Assembly: GCF_017654505.1 (NCBI RefSeq)
Contig: NC_054534.1
Coordinates: forward strand, 20,781,752 to 20,845,751
Reading direction: 5' to 3'
Source: Polyodon spathula
Taxonomy: Eukaryota > Chordata > Actinopteri > Acipenseriformes > Polyodontidae
DNA: 64,000 nt
Shown: in pieces, positions 49,058 to 63,145 of the stretch
How the letters are laid out: each line of letters starts with the position of its first letter
Numbering within the stretch: the stretch's first letter is position 1
Notes under the pieces: generated by a model
Told to the model about the DNA's origin: nothing
Database searches by the model: none
The model's input: the letters and a program-made list of their open reading frames with translations, nothing else
Translations under genes and position numbers: made by a program

Positions 49058-49229
49058 CAGGGGTGGGGAACCCTGGTCCTGGAGGGCCTGTGTCCCTCCT
49101 GCTTTTTGTTCCAACTGTGCCCTAAATTTCTTAATTAGACCAATTATTAACCAGTAATATTTAGAGCACAGTTGGAACAAAAACCAGGAGGGACACCAGC
49201 CCTCCAGGAACATAGGTTCCCCACCCCTG
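49058..49229. mobile_element. hAT-type foldback MITE
   Basis: Starts CAGGGGTGGGGAAC and ends GTTCCCCACCCCTG, a perfect 14-bp inverted pair of the hAT terminal type. Most of the 172-bp body is itself palindromic. Flanks ATGTATAG and GTGTATAA share six of eight bases, fitting a decayed 8-bp hAT target duplication. Confidence 0.8.
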
Positions 49230-49851
49230 GTGTATAAAGTTGAAGTAAAATCTTTTAAACCTGATTTACTGAGTAAGATTTGTTTCGCAAGAACAAAAAC
49301 ATGAAAAAAAAAAAGAGGTTGGTTCCATGCATTTGTTCAAAATGACAAATAGGTCATCACTTGATTTGGCCTCCCCAGCGCATCAGCATGCACAACTTTT
49401 GAATTAATTTTGTTTGTTTAATTATTTTTTTATTTGTATATATTTATTGGAATTAGTTAGTTCATTCTTTTCTGTTGAGTCACGCTGGCATAATCATGTT
49501 CAGTCTATTTGTCCATTTACTTTCTTTTATTCTTCTATATGTCGCATTGCCTAATTTTTGCTGTTGTAATATTACAAACTTTACATCATTTATGTCATGT
49601 CCTTGACTGGTGAAGTGCTGTACTATTGGTTCATTCATTTTTTTTATTTCTAATTAATGAAAGGTGGTTCTGTATTATTTTATATTAAGTTGTTCCAGTC
49701 TCTCCAACATATTTTATTTCATCACACAGGTCTATTCCATAAACAACATTGCTATTTTTACAGTAGATCTTAGTATTTAGTGGATATGTGTTTAATGTAT
49801 ATATGCTCATATACAATATATATGATATATAATATCATATATATGCTCATT

Positions 49852-50070
49852 TGGCTTTTTACAGTAAAGAGGCACAGAACTAACTAAGGTGACGTGACAC
49901 AAGGCAGAATGCTGTCTTATAACGGCTTCAGCGACAATGCTGAGATTGCATCAGTTTGTCACGCACAGGGCATGCCAGCCTCCCACAATATAATTTGCTT
50001 GCAAATGTGGGCCCAGCATTGAAGCCCCAAAACACTTTCTGAGGTATCAAACTCATGTCCTGTAATTTGA
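49852..50070 (+). repeat. Diverged duplicated repeat, copy 1
   Basis: Part a (ACAGTAAAGAGGCACAGAA) is joined directly to part b (GACAATGCTGAGATTGCATC) and onward to TCCTGTAATTTG. Both parts recur in copy 2, separated there by about 440 bp. Confidence 0.7.
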
Positions 50071-50071
50071 G

Positions 50072-50103
50072 TATATATATATATAATATATATATATCTT
50101 ATA

Positions 50104-50157
<54 letters not shown>
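50072..50157. repeat. Imperfect (AT)n microsatellite
   Basis: AT array with interruptions immediately after repeat copy 1. Confidence 0.9.
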
Positions 50158-50160
<3 letters not shown>

Positions 50161-50422
50161 AATTCTGTGCTGGGATTGAAAAATAAAATATCCAGGCTTC
50201 AGTTTTATTTACTGTGATCACTCAACCATACAGACTTTTCTGTTGTGAGTTAGTAGCTTTCAAATCATTCAGTAGTTTTACAGTACTGTAAATATTCTTT
50301 TAGGCGCTGGGATTCTAATAGCTTTAGGACAAAGAACAGGACACAAAATAACATTATTAAAGCACTCAGGACCAATGAGGATTTTGTAATCTGCAATTTT
50401 ATAATGCCTTGTAGTGTGCTGA

Positions 50423-50503
50423 TTTGGCTTTATTACAGTAAAGAGGCACAGAAGTAACTAAGGTGCCATGACACAAAGCAGAGTGCTGTCCTATGACTAG
50501 ATC

Positions 50504-50541
<38 letters not shown>

Positions 50542-51102
50542 CAGCTCCTAACAGCCATCGGTGATCCATCCTTTATCTGGTTTATAAAGAGTGCCCTAGT
50601 TTTGCAATAACTGTCTCTTCTGCCGGTGGTACAGTATTGTTTTATTTTCCTGTAATGTATGGAGAGAAAACTGTGATAAAAATGTTGTTTCGACTGCATG
50701 GTCCTGTTTTGTTTATCACATCACTGAAGAGCAATGTTATGTTGTCTTATGGTCAAAATGCAGTGACCTTGCTTAATCACATGTAACCAAAGTCCATAGA
50801 TAAGGGGAGCAAAATAATAGAGTACAATGAAAATGGTGTACAGTAATTATTTGTGCCTTGTCAGGAGAAGGCCTCTGGGCCCCAAGTGATTTCAAATCTG
50901 GGAACTCTCTACGCTGCTACAAACGAACCCTTGCCAACATCAGACAAATATCGCCCGGCTTCGGCGACAATGCTGAAATTGCATCAGTTTGTCATGCACA
51001 GGGCATGCCAGCCTCCCACAATATAATTTGCTTGCAAATGTGGGCCCAGACTTGAAGCCCCAAGACACTTTCTGTGGTATCAAACTCACGTCCTGTAATT
51101 TG
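50423..51102 (+). repeat. Diverged duplicated repeat, copy 2 (interrupted or complete form)
   Basis: Part a at 50423-50497 and part b at about 50950-51102 match copy 1 at roughly nine in ten bases. Between them are an A-run (50508-50540) and about 400 bp, including an open stretch starting at 50858. Either copy 1 lost this middle or copy 2 gained it. Confidence 0.65.
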
Positions 51103-53584
51103 TCATTTCTTTGGAGCTATCAGTGTGCAGTAATTTTAATGGTTTTTGATGTTTTTTTTTTTTTTTTTCTTTTAAGGATGCTAGGCAGGTAGGTGGTGTC
51201 AGTTATCTTGGAGTAGCGTAGCGAGGGGTGTAGCAGACTGCAATTGCAAGACACCATACCCACAGAAATACATTGCTTTCCCTCCTACCTTTCAAATTAG
51301 TACAATTCTTAGATACAATTTTAGACAAGGCATTGTACTTACCAGACAACCAGCAGTAAACTTTTGTATTGTGTTAAGGACACCAAACCCAAACTGTGTT
51401 TACTGTTCTAACTATGAACTGTATTTATTAACACGTTGGTAAAATTGTATTTTTTAAAACGATAACTAAAGGATAATGCAGGTTAACGTTGATGTATGCA
51501 GCACTCCAGATAAGCTGTGTACTGTGTATTTTTATACATTGAATAATCCTATTTAAATTTAATGTGTAAAGAATATGCATCTCGGTTTTGCTGTACAGCC
51601 TGAGTTTGCAAGTTATCAAGCTACTTGTACATTGGTTCCCAGCATCCCAGTGGTCAATTGTAAAACTGCATGCAGTAGCTAGGGACAGCTATTTGCAGCC
51701 TGTCTGGGAATTGCCAGAAACACGTGACCAATAAGTCGATTGTCAATGTAAAAAAATTAATAAGTAGAAAAAATTAATTCTGGTTCAGTCCACACACTTG
51801 CAATGCATGTTTCTGTCTGGTGAATAAGCGACTGGATTATTGATCTTTAGGATTTCATAGCACCATCTTCATTCCCCTCAGCCTAACCTACTAATTTACC
51901 TAACTGTCAACCGAACTTTTGTAAGGTTAATCGATATAATATAAATGTAATATTCTGTGTTTGAAGAGAGATGGGACTTTTTATGTTGCTGTAGCAAGTC
52001 AATCAATAAAAAGACAATATTATCATTTCTTTATTTGCATTAGTGCAGTATTGGTACAGTTTAAAAAATATAAAAAATCTATAGCATGTGCATGCAGGCC
52101 TTTTGTAAAGTATATTCCATATATTGTTTGTGGTCAATAAAGTAAATTAGAATAATTGTTGTTTTTATTGGCAGCCCATTTTTGTACAGTTGTTTAAAGT
52201 AACATTACAGTTAAAATGTAAGGGTTTAGTTAATGTACATATTTATTGAAAGTACTCATCACTTCTAAGTAATGTTGCATTTTACTCACCCAAAATACAT
52301 TTTACTCACATAGTGTCTAAATTGAAGAGTAAATGACTCAAAACCTTATCTGGAGGACTGGCTGTAAGTCTGAGATTAATTAGAGGTGGCTTCAAACACT
52401 TGTCACCTGGTATCATAGAGTGCAACCTTTGGTTCCAGTTCTTGATTTGTCATTTAGCAAGAAAAGAGCCAAAGTGGCACTTTCTGTATGACTCTTGTTT
52501 TTCCTTGTAGCTTACAGTACATTCTAAGACGATATCACAAAGGTTGCCCCAGGGAGGTAACATTTCCTGAGTTAGTGTTCTGTACTGGCAGATAAAGCTC
52601 TATTATCTGCAGTTCTCAGTACATTTGGTTTCTCTCTTATCATACCAGCAAACGGTGTTCTCTTTTGTTGCTCGTTCGATTTCTGTTCCTGAAACAATGA
52701 AAGATCATTTCCCCTTTGCCTTTATGCATCTTAACCCTAATTTAACAAATGCCTTGCAGGAGCACCAAGCTATTTCAACATCAGTGCTTTCCTCTGTGTG
52801 AGTCATGTGGTATTACAAGAAAACAATAGGTACAGGCTGATATGAAAATCTGATGACTCAACCGTATTTATTGTACACATCTGATTTAAGTACAAAAGAC
52901 AATTTCATCTTTTTGCCTGACTTTTTATATTGTGTTATCTGTACCATTAAATGTGAAGGGCATTTCTTGCTGCTGCACCAATGAACTGTCCTGCTGTAGC
53001 CTATTTCATTTTATAATTACAACCAGACATGGAGAGTGGTGCTTGTTCTAATAAGAGACATTGGAATGTTGTATAATTTCTGTGTGTAATTTGCAATTAT
53101 TCCTGCAGATTGTTGCATAGTGTGTACTGTAACTGCACCAAATTGCAAATTCAAAGGTAATCATTTCACACAGCTTTGAACGGGTTGCCAGTTTTCTTTT
53201 ATTTTTTTACATTGTTTTCCTCTGGCAGCACAAAGCTTTCTGAACTGTATTTAGTATCTACTGTGGCAGGCTTCTTATTTGTACTGTATATATTTCTGTT
53301 TGTGTGTGTGAAATTCTACTGCAGGCAATAGGAAAATCATTTGATTTCTGGAAAATCTTATCCTAAATGTTTTCTATTTCATGTTCGATTAAACAAAACT
53401 TGTGTTAAATTTTCATTGCAGTTGGACACGTAATTGCTCTTTTGAATATAAAAGTGTATTACACTGTAACAGACAACCACACATTCATATCCACCTTGCA
53501 TGACTAGTCCATCAAACAACTACAGTATGTTTAAAGAAGGGTTGATTATTGGCATCAGCTAGACAAGAGTACTTGTACTACTTG

Positions 53585-53610
53585 GGGGGGGGGGGGGGGG
53601 GGGACTACAG

Positions 53611-53640
<30 letters not shown>
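53585..53640 (+). repeat. Two long G tracts
   Basis: A G20-class run and a G28-class run separated by ACTACAGTA, followed near 53697 by a C-rich patch. Potential G-quadruplex or an assembly-sensitive homopolymer. Confidence 0.9.
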
Positions 53641-53641
<1 letters not shown>

Positions 53642-54953
53642 TAACAGTAGGAGAATATTTTGGCCGTGGTGTGACAACAGAGCGTTTTAATCTTGCACCC
53701 CCCCACCCCGCCTACATCTCCTTATCTTCTATCTCTGTGAATGTACTGCAGTGTTTAATATAGCCACAGTATGAATGTAACGCCATAATCCTACTATACT
53801 ACTCTGTGCCCTTATCAAATAATATTACTATATTCAGCAGACTGCTGTATGACTTTCTCTAATTTTGACCACCAGGTGTCACTCTATGAACTGGCTCTGA
53901 TTCAATCTTTCTCCTGTCCATCGTGTTCCAATGCTCCTGGCCCATTGTAGGGTATACTGTGGCGATAGATCTGATTTAACACCCTCAGCAAGGCACAAGA
54001 AACATAAAATTGTTATGAGCCAGTACTGTAAAACTGACAGCATAGAATGCGTAATGATGTTTACTTCAGAGGTGTCTTCAATGGTGTGCTATTATGAACA
54101 CCTATACTGCAGAAAGGCAAAAGTCATTTTCTGACTGGATGTCTTTTTTGATCACCTGGGGACCCTTACAAAGTATATTTTTATATTATTATCTGTTATT
54201 TGTATTGTTATTTATTATACTGTGATCTTCTTATACATTACTGTATTGTCTAAGAATTCTCATTAACACATGTAGTTCATGGATGCACTTTTGTTACAGA
54301 GTATCACCTGGTCCCGAGCCGAAGGTGTGTTTTTGTTTTTTTTTTAATGAGTTTTTGCAGCACTAGATTTTGTTGCTAATGAATGCAAACGTTTTCCTCA
54401 ATATTCCACGAGTTTTACTCAGAATTCCATGTAAGCTTTGGTAGCTTCAAGCTCGTACACAAAAGCTAACTTTTTTGTAAACAATTTATAAAACATTTAA
54501 ATAAATAAAAGTGCACTTTCTTGTATTTGTGTAAATTTCAGTATTTAAGCTACTTTTAGGTTCTAATATTTATTCGCAAAATTAACTTGTCATCAAACTG
54601 GAGACTAGTTGCTATTGTGGTTACTGTATTGCCGTTGACAGCAAACACACTTCTTTTTTCTTTTTTTAAACTTTATTTGCTATACTAAATTTAAATAGAT
54701 TGAACGTATAGGACAGCAAGCAATCAGACTTAGTCTACATTGACAGACAAAATTCAGAGGGCGTGTTATGTACTAGTACAGGATTTTCTTTCAAGCAGAA
54801 AAAAGGTAAAATACATTAATAGTGTATTCACATATTTTCCAGTGGATTGATTAAACACAGTTTGAATGATAACTTTCTAGGTCATTTACCAGAGATTTAG
54901 GACCTTGTATTGACCAATCAGGTGAAAGAAAATCTATGATCAATTTTCTAATA

Positions 54954-55948
54954 CAGTGCACTGCTTATAAGAATCACTGATATAAGAACCAACCGCATAT
55001 AGTGATCAACACCACTGGGACAAAATCATTCCTATACTGCTAAAATACTTCACTTGTAAGAATCAAGCAATCTGCTTATAAGAATCATTTCAGGGCAAAC
55101 TGACTACATGTAATATGGTACTTGATCAAGTGCAATAACGTGTACAGCCAATAAAGCTGTTTTTGAACTTGAATTTGATCACATCTTGCGCAATTAGGCA
55201 CATACGCAGCGTGGATACTGCAGTGATGCAGGAAACACTGTTTGTAATCAGACAGTGACTGCACCACTGCATTGTGCAGGTATATTTTTTTGTGTTCTCT
55301 GTTGGTGAAAATTAGTTTCAATAAACTGAATACACATTCATTGAATACATACTGAGGGGGGGATTGCAGAGCTTTGCATCTCTGCTTAGTGAAAAACTGT
55401 GAGATTTGCATCCCAACAGAAAATAAGTAAGCCACAGATGCTTAAATGCAGTGGTAGTCCTGATAGTAAAATACTGTACTGTAACTTTTAATTCATAATT
55501 GTGATCGTATAACAAGCTGCTTACCCACGAGGACTTGTTTTGATGTATTGTCCTCAGTGACTGAGCACCATTGACATTTCTATACTGTTTTTAAACTGCT
55601 GACATGCGGAGGTGCTTTTGCTAATTGTAATGTGACGTGGCCGAGGCTGTGTAAATGATCAGGCTGATTTTATTTTTCTTACACTGCGACGGGGAAACAA
55701 CCACTAATAAAACAAACAAACAAAATAAACCTTGCTTTCAGTTGGAGAACTAACTAAATAATACTTGGTGTGGTCCCTGTGCCTACGTGCGGGAACCCAT
55801 GACATCTAGTGGTCAACCTATTGCACTGCAGGGAACAAAGCTTTCATACTCAACCAAAGTAATCATATCGGTCTGCTTTTGAGAATCAACCTCTTATAAG
55901 ATTCAAGTCATCCAGGACGGATGTGATTCTTATAACCTGAGTGCACTG
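54954..55948. mobile_element. pogo/Tigger-like DNA transposon, non-autonomous or decayed
   Basis: The left end CAGTGCACTGCTTATAAGAA and the complement of the right end (CAGTGCACTCAGGTTATAAG) match with a two-base offset. TA flanks both ends. The TATAAGAATC-type terminal sequence is of Tigger/pogo style. No transposase frame was recognised in the 995-bp body. Confidence 0.65.
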
Positions 55949-58900
55949 TACAATATAATGATGCATTTCTATAATTTGACTCGCTACATGAAAGAAATGT
56001 ATACAGTATCGCCATTAGAAGGCTTTTTTTCATTTTATTTTATTTGTTTATTTTTGGTTTCCCTTACTTTCCTGCATCAGGTCCAGTTGTAATCAGATAT
56101 ATCAATGGAAGTTACTTAAAATTGTCTTGAGTAGTCCTGCTTAATTGACATTGTAATTCAGGGCTCGCAGATGTTTTCGATCCCTTTTGACACAAAGGTC
56201 AGAAACGCAATGAAAATGAGTCCAATCGAAAAAAAAGGGATTAGTTGGCAGTTTCAAAAACCGTTGGCTACCATTATTCCATTACATTAACCGACTGGCC
56301 ACCAATGCCTATGTCTGGTAAATGCATTGCGACACCCTTGGACTTTAGTATGCAAGTGATTAGGAATGGGTAAGGTTAGTAGTTAATGGATCTTGTGTGC
56401 AAGGGAACTGCTCTCATCACCACATGGACAAACCAATCAGGAGCTCTTTAAAATGATATAAATACAAGTGGCATGATATAATGAAGTTGTGTTCCTTAAA
56501 GCACTTGGGTACAGCAAAGCATAATGTCATCACCTGTCTGTTACTGCCTCCCTCAGATATAACCTTGTCTGCTCCCTTGAATAGTTTTGCTGTGATCAAT
56601 AAGCAGTTTTCTATGGCCTTTCACTGCTGTCAGGTGTCATTGAGTAATGTAAATTCATGTCCGAAACTAGCTTGACAGCTTACCCACTGCTCCTCTCCCA
56701 AAAGATAAAGAAACCACTAAAATTGGTATGTTTGACAACTGATATGAGATAGTTAAACATCTTGGATTTAAAGTAAGTATTTTAAAAAGATAAAGTATCG
56801 CTGATCTTTATATTGTATTGTGGCTTCTGCCATAATAAGGAGGTGTCACGAGGTATGGAAATGGAAACCCAATGATTTCTGCTCCCTCTGTTTTTAATGT
56901 ACCTTACAATAGCCACCATCGTGTGCTACAGTAACCGAAATCTAACCGTGGGTACAAACCTGATATACTGCACTCCTTCTGTGTGTATTTCAAAGCCTAC
57001 AGTATTTATTCATCATATTTCAATGACCTGCTTGTAGCAGTGACTTGGCTTTGCCAAGCTTTGAATCCACAGCTCCCCACAGCAAAGTTTAATATGTAAA
57101 GCAAAAAAATTAAATGTTTAAAATGGTTAATTAAGGGTAGTATCCTGAATTAACTTTCATATTTGCACGACTGCAAAACTGTTTTATTATGTTAGCAGCC
57201 TGAGACATTCTGGATATTTAGAGGGTCATTTGGGGACATCCCCACTACACCTGCCAGCAGAAACTGGCTTAAAAAAAAAACATATACATTACTGGGTTTA
57301 ACAAATGTTTTACATGTAGTTCGAAAAATAAGACTCTTTAGTATATTGGACTAAATTTTTTTTTTTTTCATTAGGTTTACAAGCTGTAATTTAATCAGTA
57401 CTGTAATGGGTAAAAATAATAGCTTTAAACTATGCAGTATAAGAATTCAGTACTACCCTTCTCCTGACACCTCCGCAATGCACTGCCATCTTCCCATACA
57501 CAGGAACAATGATCAGTGTAACACTGAGGTCTGTACTAAAGTTGGGGATCAGCTGATCTTAAACTTTGTTCCTTGTATTTTTTTCTTCCAGTTGATGCAG
57601 TGCAGAGGCTGAGATGATCTGCAGATAGTAAAATTCTCAAAATACAATAAGTGAACGATTAGGGAAGATAACTTCTACACTGGAGAATCAAGCTAGTCTT
57701 GGAAATACACTATGATGATGTGAAAGGTCAGCTCCAGTAAGAGAAATGCCTGGAGCTACAGTAGTAGACAAGTCCTTTACTGTGTGTCATCTTTTATCTC
57801 AGTTTGGTGGTTTTGCATTTGTACAGCCAGGTTGTATACATTCCACTGCAGCTTCTAATGTTTAATATGACGCTCTATATACATTTACTGTATCACCCAC
57901 TGAGAAATAACACAGATCAGATCAACCAAAGTATACCAAAACAAGTATCTGTATACAGTCAAGTGGTATTTACATGAGACTCATGGTATCTTACTGAGTA
58001 ATGTTGTAATCGTTATCTGTAGTACAAATGTAGAAAAAAAAGGTACAGTATAGAATTTCTGTCTGACGCTTAATTTGCTGGAACTCTGCAGTTTCGGATT
58101 CACTTAAGGTTAAATTTCATGTCCGTGACCTGCTTTTTTTTTTTTTAATAATGTCCACCCATGTGCTGGCAAAACTGCAAAATGAAATTGGACGTACAGT
58201 ATCTTGTATGCGTTAGAAGTACCTCTTAATGTTCGTCTCTCTGTATCCTCCATGTTTACTTACTACCTTGTTAGTAATTTATGAACAATTTTGCTTACTT
58301 GATGTGGGCATAACAGCATATCGCAGAAAGTATACATTTGATGAGATTGGGTTTATCAGTCTTCTGGTTTAAAAAAAAAAAAAAAGAAAAAAGGATTTCA
58401 TTCTTGGCTTCACTAAAAAATAGCATAATTAATATGATGAATAGCAAGGGGAAGCAGTAAAGTACCTCAATAAAAACAGCACTTTTCACCTACCGAACCT
58501 AGGCAGCTGAACTTGTAACCATGATTCTGCACCATAGATAGAATGGCCCATCTTAGAAAGTTTAAGTCTGAACTCATGGGGCACAGTCTACTAAAGTACA
58601 AAAGGTGCTGAATACTAAACGTATCACATGCTACCTTTTGAAATGCCTCCTATGTATACACAACTTAAGCTAATTATTTTTCTTACCTCTCACTTGCCAC
58701 ATTTTATATGCATATTCCTGTGGCAACAGGCAATTGTGAGGCTTCCTGCCTATTTACTACCTTTGTCTCTCCTCCAGAAGATGTGTCTTAGCACATTCTC
58801 CACCTCCTGTTCATAAGTCTGCCATTCTGAAGCATTACAGTAGATCCATTCCTGCTTCTGCATGTTAAAGCTCACCTTTCAGTCCCATGCCTGTGCATTA

Positions 58901-61900
58901 TACAACAGTGCGTGTGAAAATGGATACTGTATGTAGTTATTCATACCCAATGTGTTAATTAAAGACTAGTTCAATGAGGGCATAAAATCTGAAACTCTGA
59001 TTTACAAAGTATATACACAGTAGTAACCTACAGTAAGAATGTTGCTTTTAAAAAGTTTTAGCAGTTAGGCCTTACAAAGCAGCACTGACCTACAATAAAG
59101 CTACCTTGACATTTAAAAAACAGAAAAGGCATGTCTCAGTTGGTACTGTAAAGTAGGATGTTGCACAACTGTTGTCAGCCAAGTACTGTAACAGAGAGCC
59201 AGAGGCCAAGATGCTGATACCCTATTTTCAGATTTGTTGGTCTAATGCCATCTACATAGATAATATATTTTTTAATCTTGGTAGAACTACAGGTTTGGAT
59301 CACACTGTATAATATAAAGTATATCATAAACCAGCCATTAAAAAAGCAGAATAAATTAAAGTGAATTACAGTATGACTGACAGTAGAGTAATAAGAAATA
59401 GATTGATGATGAGAGATTAGAGATGAACCCAAACAGCTTTTTTTTTTTTTTTTTTTTTTTTCTCCCTACAAACAACGTACTGTATCAGGATTGTTTCATT
59501 CTTTCTTTGTGTCCCAAAGCAACTTCTTACTGCGTATTAAGATTTCAAAGATACAAACCAGTAGTTCAGTAATTGCTTTCTTGAATCTGCCTTTAATAAT
59601 TACACTTAGTAAAGCGGTACTGCAAATTTGAAAGGCAGAGACTAATGGAAAACTACATTTTTCACTGAATTAGAAAGCAAGACGATCCATATATTGACAA
59701 CATTTCAAGTTGAACGAGAGCGGGAAAACTGTTTTGGACTGTCCATGAGAGGGAGGCAAACGCAGGCCTGATGCACAGTGGCACCTGCCTTTATGGAAGA
59801 GGGAAAGCTATGCAAGACTTCATAGAGGAGATGACTTGGAAAGATCACTGAGAAACTTACATAGCAGAGACTTGTTGGCAAGTAAGATTCTGTGAGCCAG
59901 GAAGTAAACGAGGGTTGAAAACGACGATTTGTGTTAATGAAGTTGAAATACCCAAACATGAAAAAAAAAAAAAAAAAAAAACACAACTATAAGGGTTGGG
60001 CTTAACCTTGTAGCCGGCACCTCTTTACAAGAACTATTTAGAGCTCAATTTAAAAATAAATAAATATAATAATAAAAACCTTGAGGTGAAATATACATTA
60101 CAAAACACAGGGCTTAAGCTATTTTAAGAATGTTTATATTCTGTTCTAGCAGTTATTGTTTAATTGAGACATTTACTCATCAAGTTTTAATTTTCAAATG
60201 TGCACAGATTTCCAATGTTTAATATAATATTGAAAAACATATGCAGTGGTGTTTTATGGGTTTCTTTTATGTCAAGTTAAAGCAACTTTTAAAAATGTAG
60301 ACATTCTAACTATGGTTTTTAGTATACGCAACAGTATATACAAAGCAGATGTCACTGTGCTTTAGGCCTGTCTTTTCAAATTTAAAATCAACATTAAAGG
60401 AATGACATTGATGAAAGCTGCAACCTCTTATTCCACGAAAAGGACTGTATACTTAAAAAAAAAAAAAAAAAAAAAAAAAAGGGAAAGTGGTGCATACTTT
60501 TGCAAGTCGACATCTTTTGTTGAAACCAGTGTTCATCTGTTGAAGCAAAGGTACAAATTACCTGATTATGATATATCATGTATCTGAGAAAGTCTCTTTG
60601 TTCGAGGGGAAAAAATCAATACGAAACCTCTTGGAGCAGCTCTTTTTCCTTTTTAAATGTCCAGGTAAGAAGGGTCTGGAAGTGCTGATTCCACATTTAG
60701 AACGACAGTGATTCATACTGTAGTGCTGTCCAGTTAGGCCTCCAGCATACCTCAGGGTCTCTCGCTGACATTTCATGTGCAACTTTGGGAAAGGTTAGGG
60801 GATCTGGTTGCTGGATATAGGATGGGAACAAGGGAGGAGCATTAATGCATGTGTATTTTTAGAGAAATTGAACATCAGAGAGTTTTTGATGTAACTGGTG
60901 TGTAATTATATTGAACTATTTTAAGTTCTACTTTAAGGATATGTAGACTGATATATTTTTTTTTGGAGGGGGGGGGGGGGGTAGGCAACAAATACATTGG
61001 TATTGAATGCTGGCTGCAATATTGTTTTTTTTTTTCTTTTTTTGGCCTTGATTTAGAATCCCCTAATTTGTGAAGACATATAGATTTGAATGAAACTGGT
61101 AGACAAAATAATTACTACACTTTATGCTGCATCAGTCCCTAATTTAGTGTCTAGATTAACATGTTTTTGATTTAAAATACCCGTCTCCTTTAAAGCATTG
61201 CTGTTTTGAAGTTACCTCCTTCCCTAAAATATTCCACATACTGCATTACTATATATAATATACACACACAGAGAGGTGTGCAATTCATATCACCAGACGC
61301 CTGGGACAACAAGATTTACGGTTATGCTTTGCCTGTCGGACAAGTACTTTTTTTCTTCTTTTGTCAAAACTTTATTTTGCTAGAAAAACTCCTGTAGATT
61401 TCTAGCGAGTCACCCAAGGTCCAGAAAACTAAAAACTGCAGAAGTCTCGTACATACAAATTAAAATTCTAAAAAACAATGCACAACTCTAAACCTTGAAG
61501 CAAAAATACATACAGGAGTACACAAATACACATATCCTTTTAATTCACAAACCCTCAGTCACACACAGTAACAAACATATTGTAATTAAGCAACAATACT
61601 ATTACTTTGCCTTTGTCTGCTGTAGCATCCCTGTAACTGCCAGCTCTAAGAAGAATATTTAACATAATAAAAATTACAAAAACCTTTAAACTATATTATC
61701 TTTTAACAGTTTAGCAATTTATTTATTTTTTAGAACGCTACTTGATAGGGTGGTTGGCAATAGGTTTGTAAAGCTATAGATTGACTTAATTATTTTTAAT
61801 ACAACTTTGTGATGTGAGGCTGATCACGCAGCCCACTGAAACACCCACAAAGTAAAATTATTTCCCTTTATCCAATGGCCATATAAGAAACCAAAACGTA

Positions 61901-62653
61901 TAAAACAAGCGTCACCGCTGTTCTTCTGGGTAATGTAGTTTAGAAACCAATCCTTTAACACTTCCACTCCAGTGAACATTCTACCTTTTTGATTTCTGAC
62001 TGGCATAATGTGACTTTTGGCTTGTGTATCAGGACAAATATCCACCAAAAGTATACTGTATTATACCTTTCTAAACAGCTGAGAGTCTGAAGATTATTAA
62101 GAGAATAACATATTCTCTCTATGATGAAATATACCCTATGATTACCTAGTTTTGAATGTAATAAATATGTTTTAAAATGTACTTATTAATTTTTCTTAAG
62201 AAATGCCTCCATAAGTTTAATTTAGTGTCTCCCACCTAAAAACTGTGACAGTGTCGGTGGTAGCCACAGATCTTAGGAATTAGGATCCGAAAGAATTTTA
62301 AATTCATGTGTCTGGTTTTCATTTTACATCTGATTGTTTTGTTTGTTTATTGGTTTGACAGGTGCGTAATGTGAAAAAGTTCACCATCAGGTAGATCTGT
62401 CAACACATCAACAGCTTCTGTAAAACAAAATTAGATGGGCTCAGTTTTGGCAAGTATGTTTGGAAGGTGTTAAGTTTTCTTTATTTGATTTCATGAAGCA
62501 AAAATGACCAAATCAAGAATTGATTATTTAATAATTAAGTTATATTTGTGTGTGTATGTGTTTTGTGGAACGGTGAGGGGGCAAGTAGCTTTTTCTAGCA
62601 TTTTGTCCCTTTGACTTTTTTTTTTTTTTTTTTTTTTAAATCGCACACCCCTG

Positions 62654-62767
<114 letters not shown>

Positions 62768-63040
62768 GTACTGTGCAAAAGTTTTAGGCAGGTGTGAAAA
62801 AATGCTGTAAAGTAAGAATGCTTTCAAAAATAGACATATTAATAGATTAGATTTATCAATTAACTAAATGCAAAGTGAGTGAACAGAAGAAAAATCTACA
62901 TCAAATCCATATTTGGTGTGACCACCCTTTGTCTTCAAAACAGCATCAATCCTTCTAGGTTTAAATACATCAAGATTTCAGGTTATAATACAAGAAATTG
63001 TGAAAACGTCCTAGGGGGGGTGAATACTGCCTATAGGCAC
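62768..63040. mobile_element. Chimeric Tc1-like terminal repeats
   Basis: CAGTACTGTGCAAAAGTTTTAG at the left is the terminus of one Tc1-like family. It runs through the usual subterminal sequence to about 62960. The right end GGTGAATACTGCCTATAGGC ACTG is the terminus of another family, related to the one at 26806. There is no transposase between them. Confidence 0.65.

Positions 63041-63112
<72 letters not shown>
63040..63112. repeat. (GT)n/(AT)n microsatellite
   Basis: GT array then AT array, directly at the right Tc1 end. Confidence 0.95.
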
Positions 63113-63117
<5 letters not shown>

Positions 63118-63145
63118 AATAAAAAGGGCCTGACAGGGTGCCCAT

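Noticed and set aside
59700..59986. Open frames on both strands near 59.7-60.0 kb as a possible gene
   Set aside because: No splice context, no recognisable domain, and one strand is led by a poly-T translation.
60590..60663. Open stretch ending at CCAG|GTAAGA as a possible SNX24 exon
   Set aside because: Its translation shows no PX-domain similarity and its acceptor side is weak.
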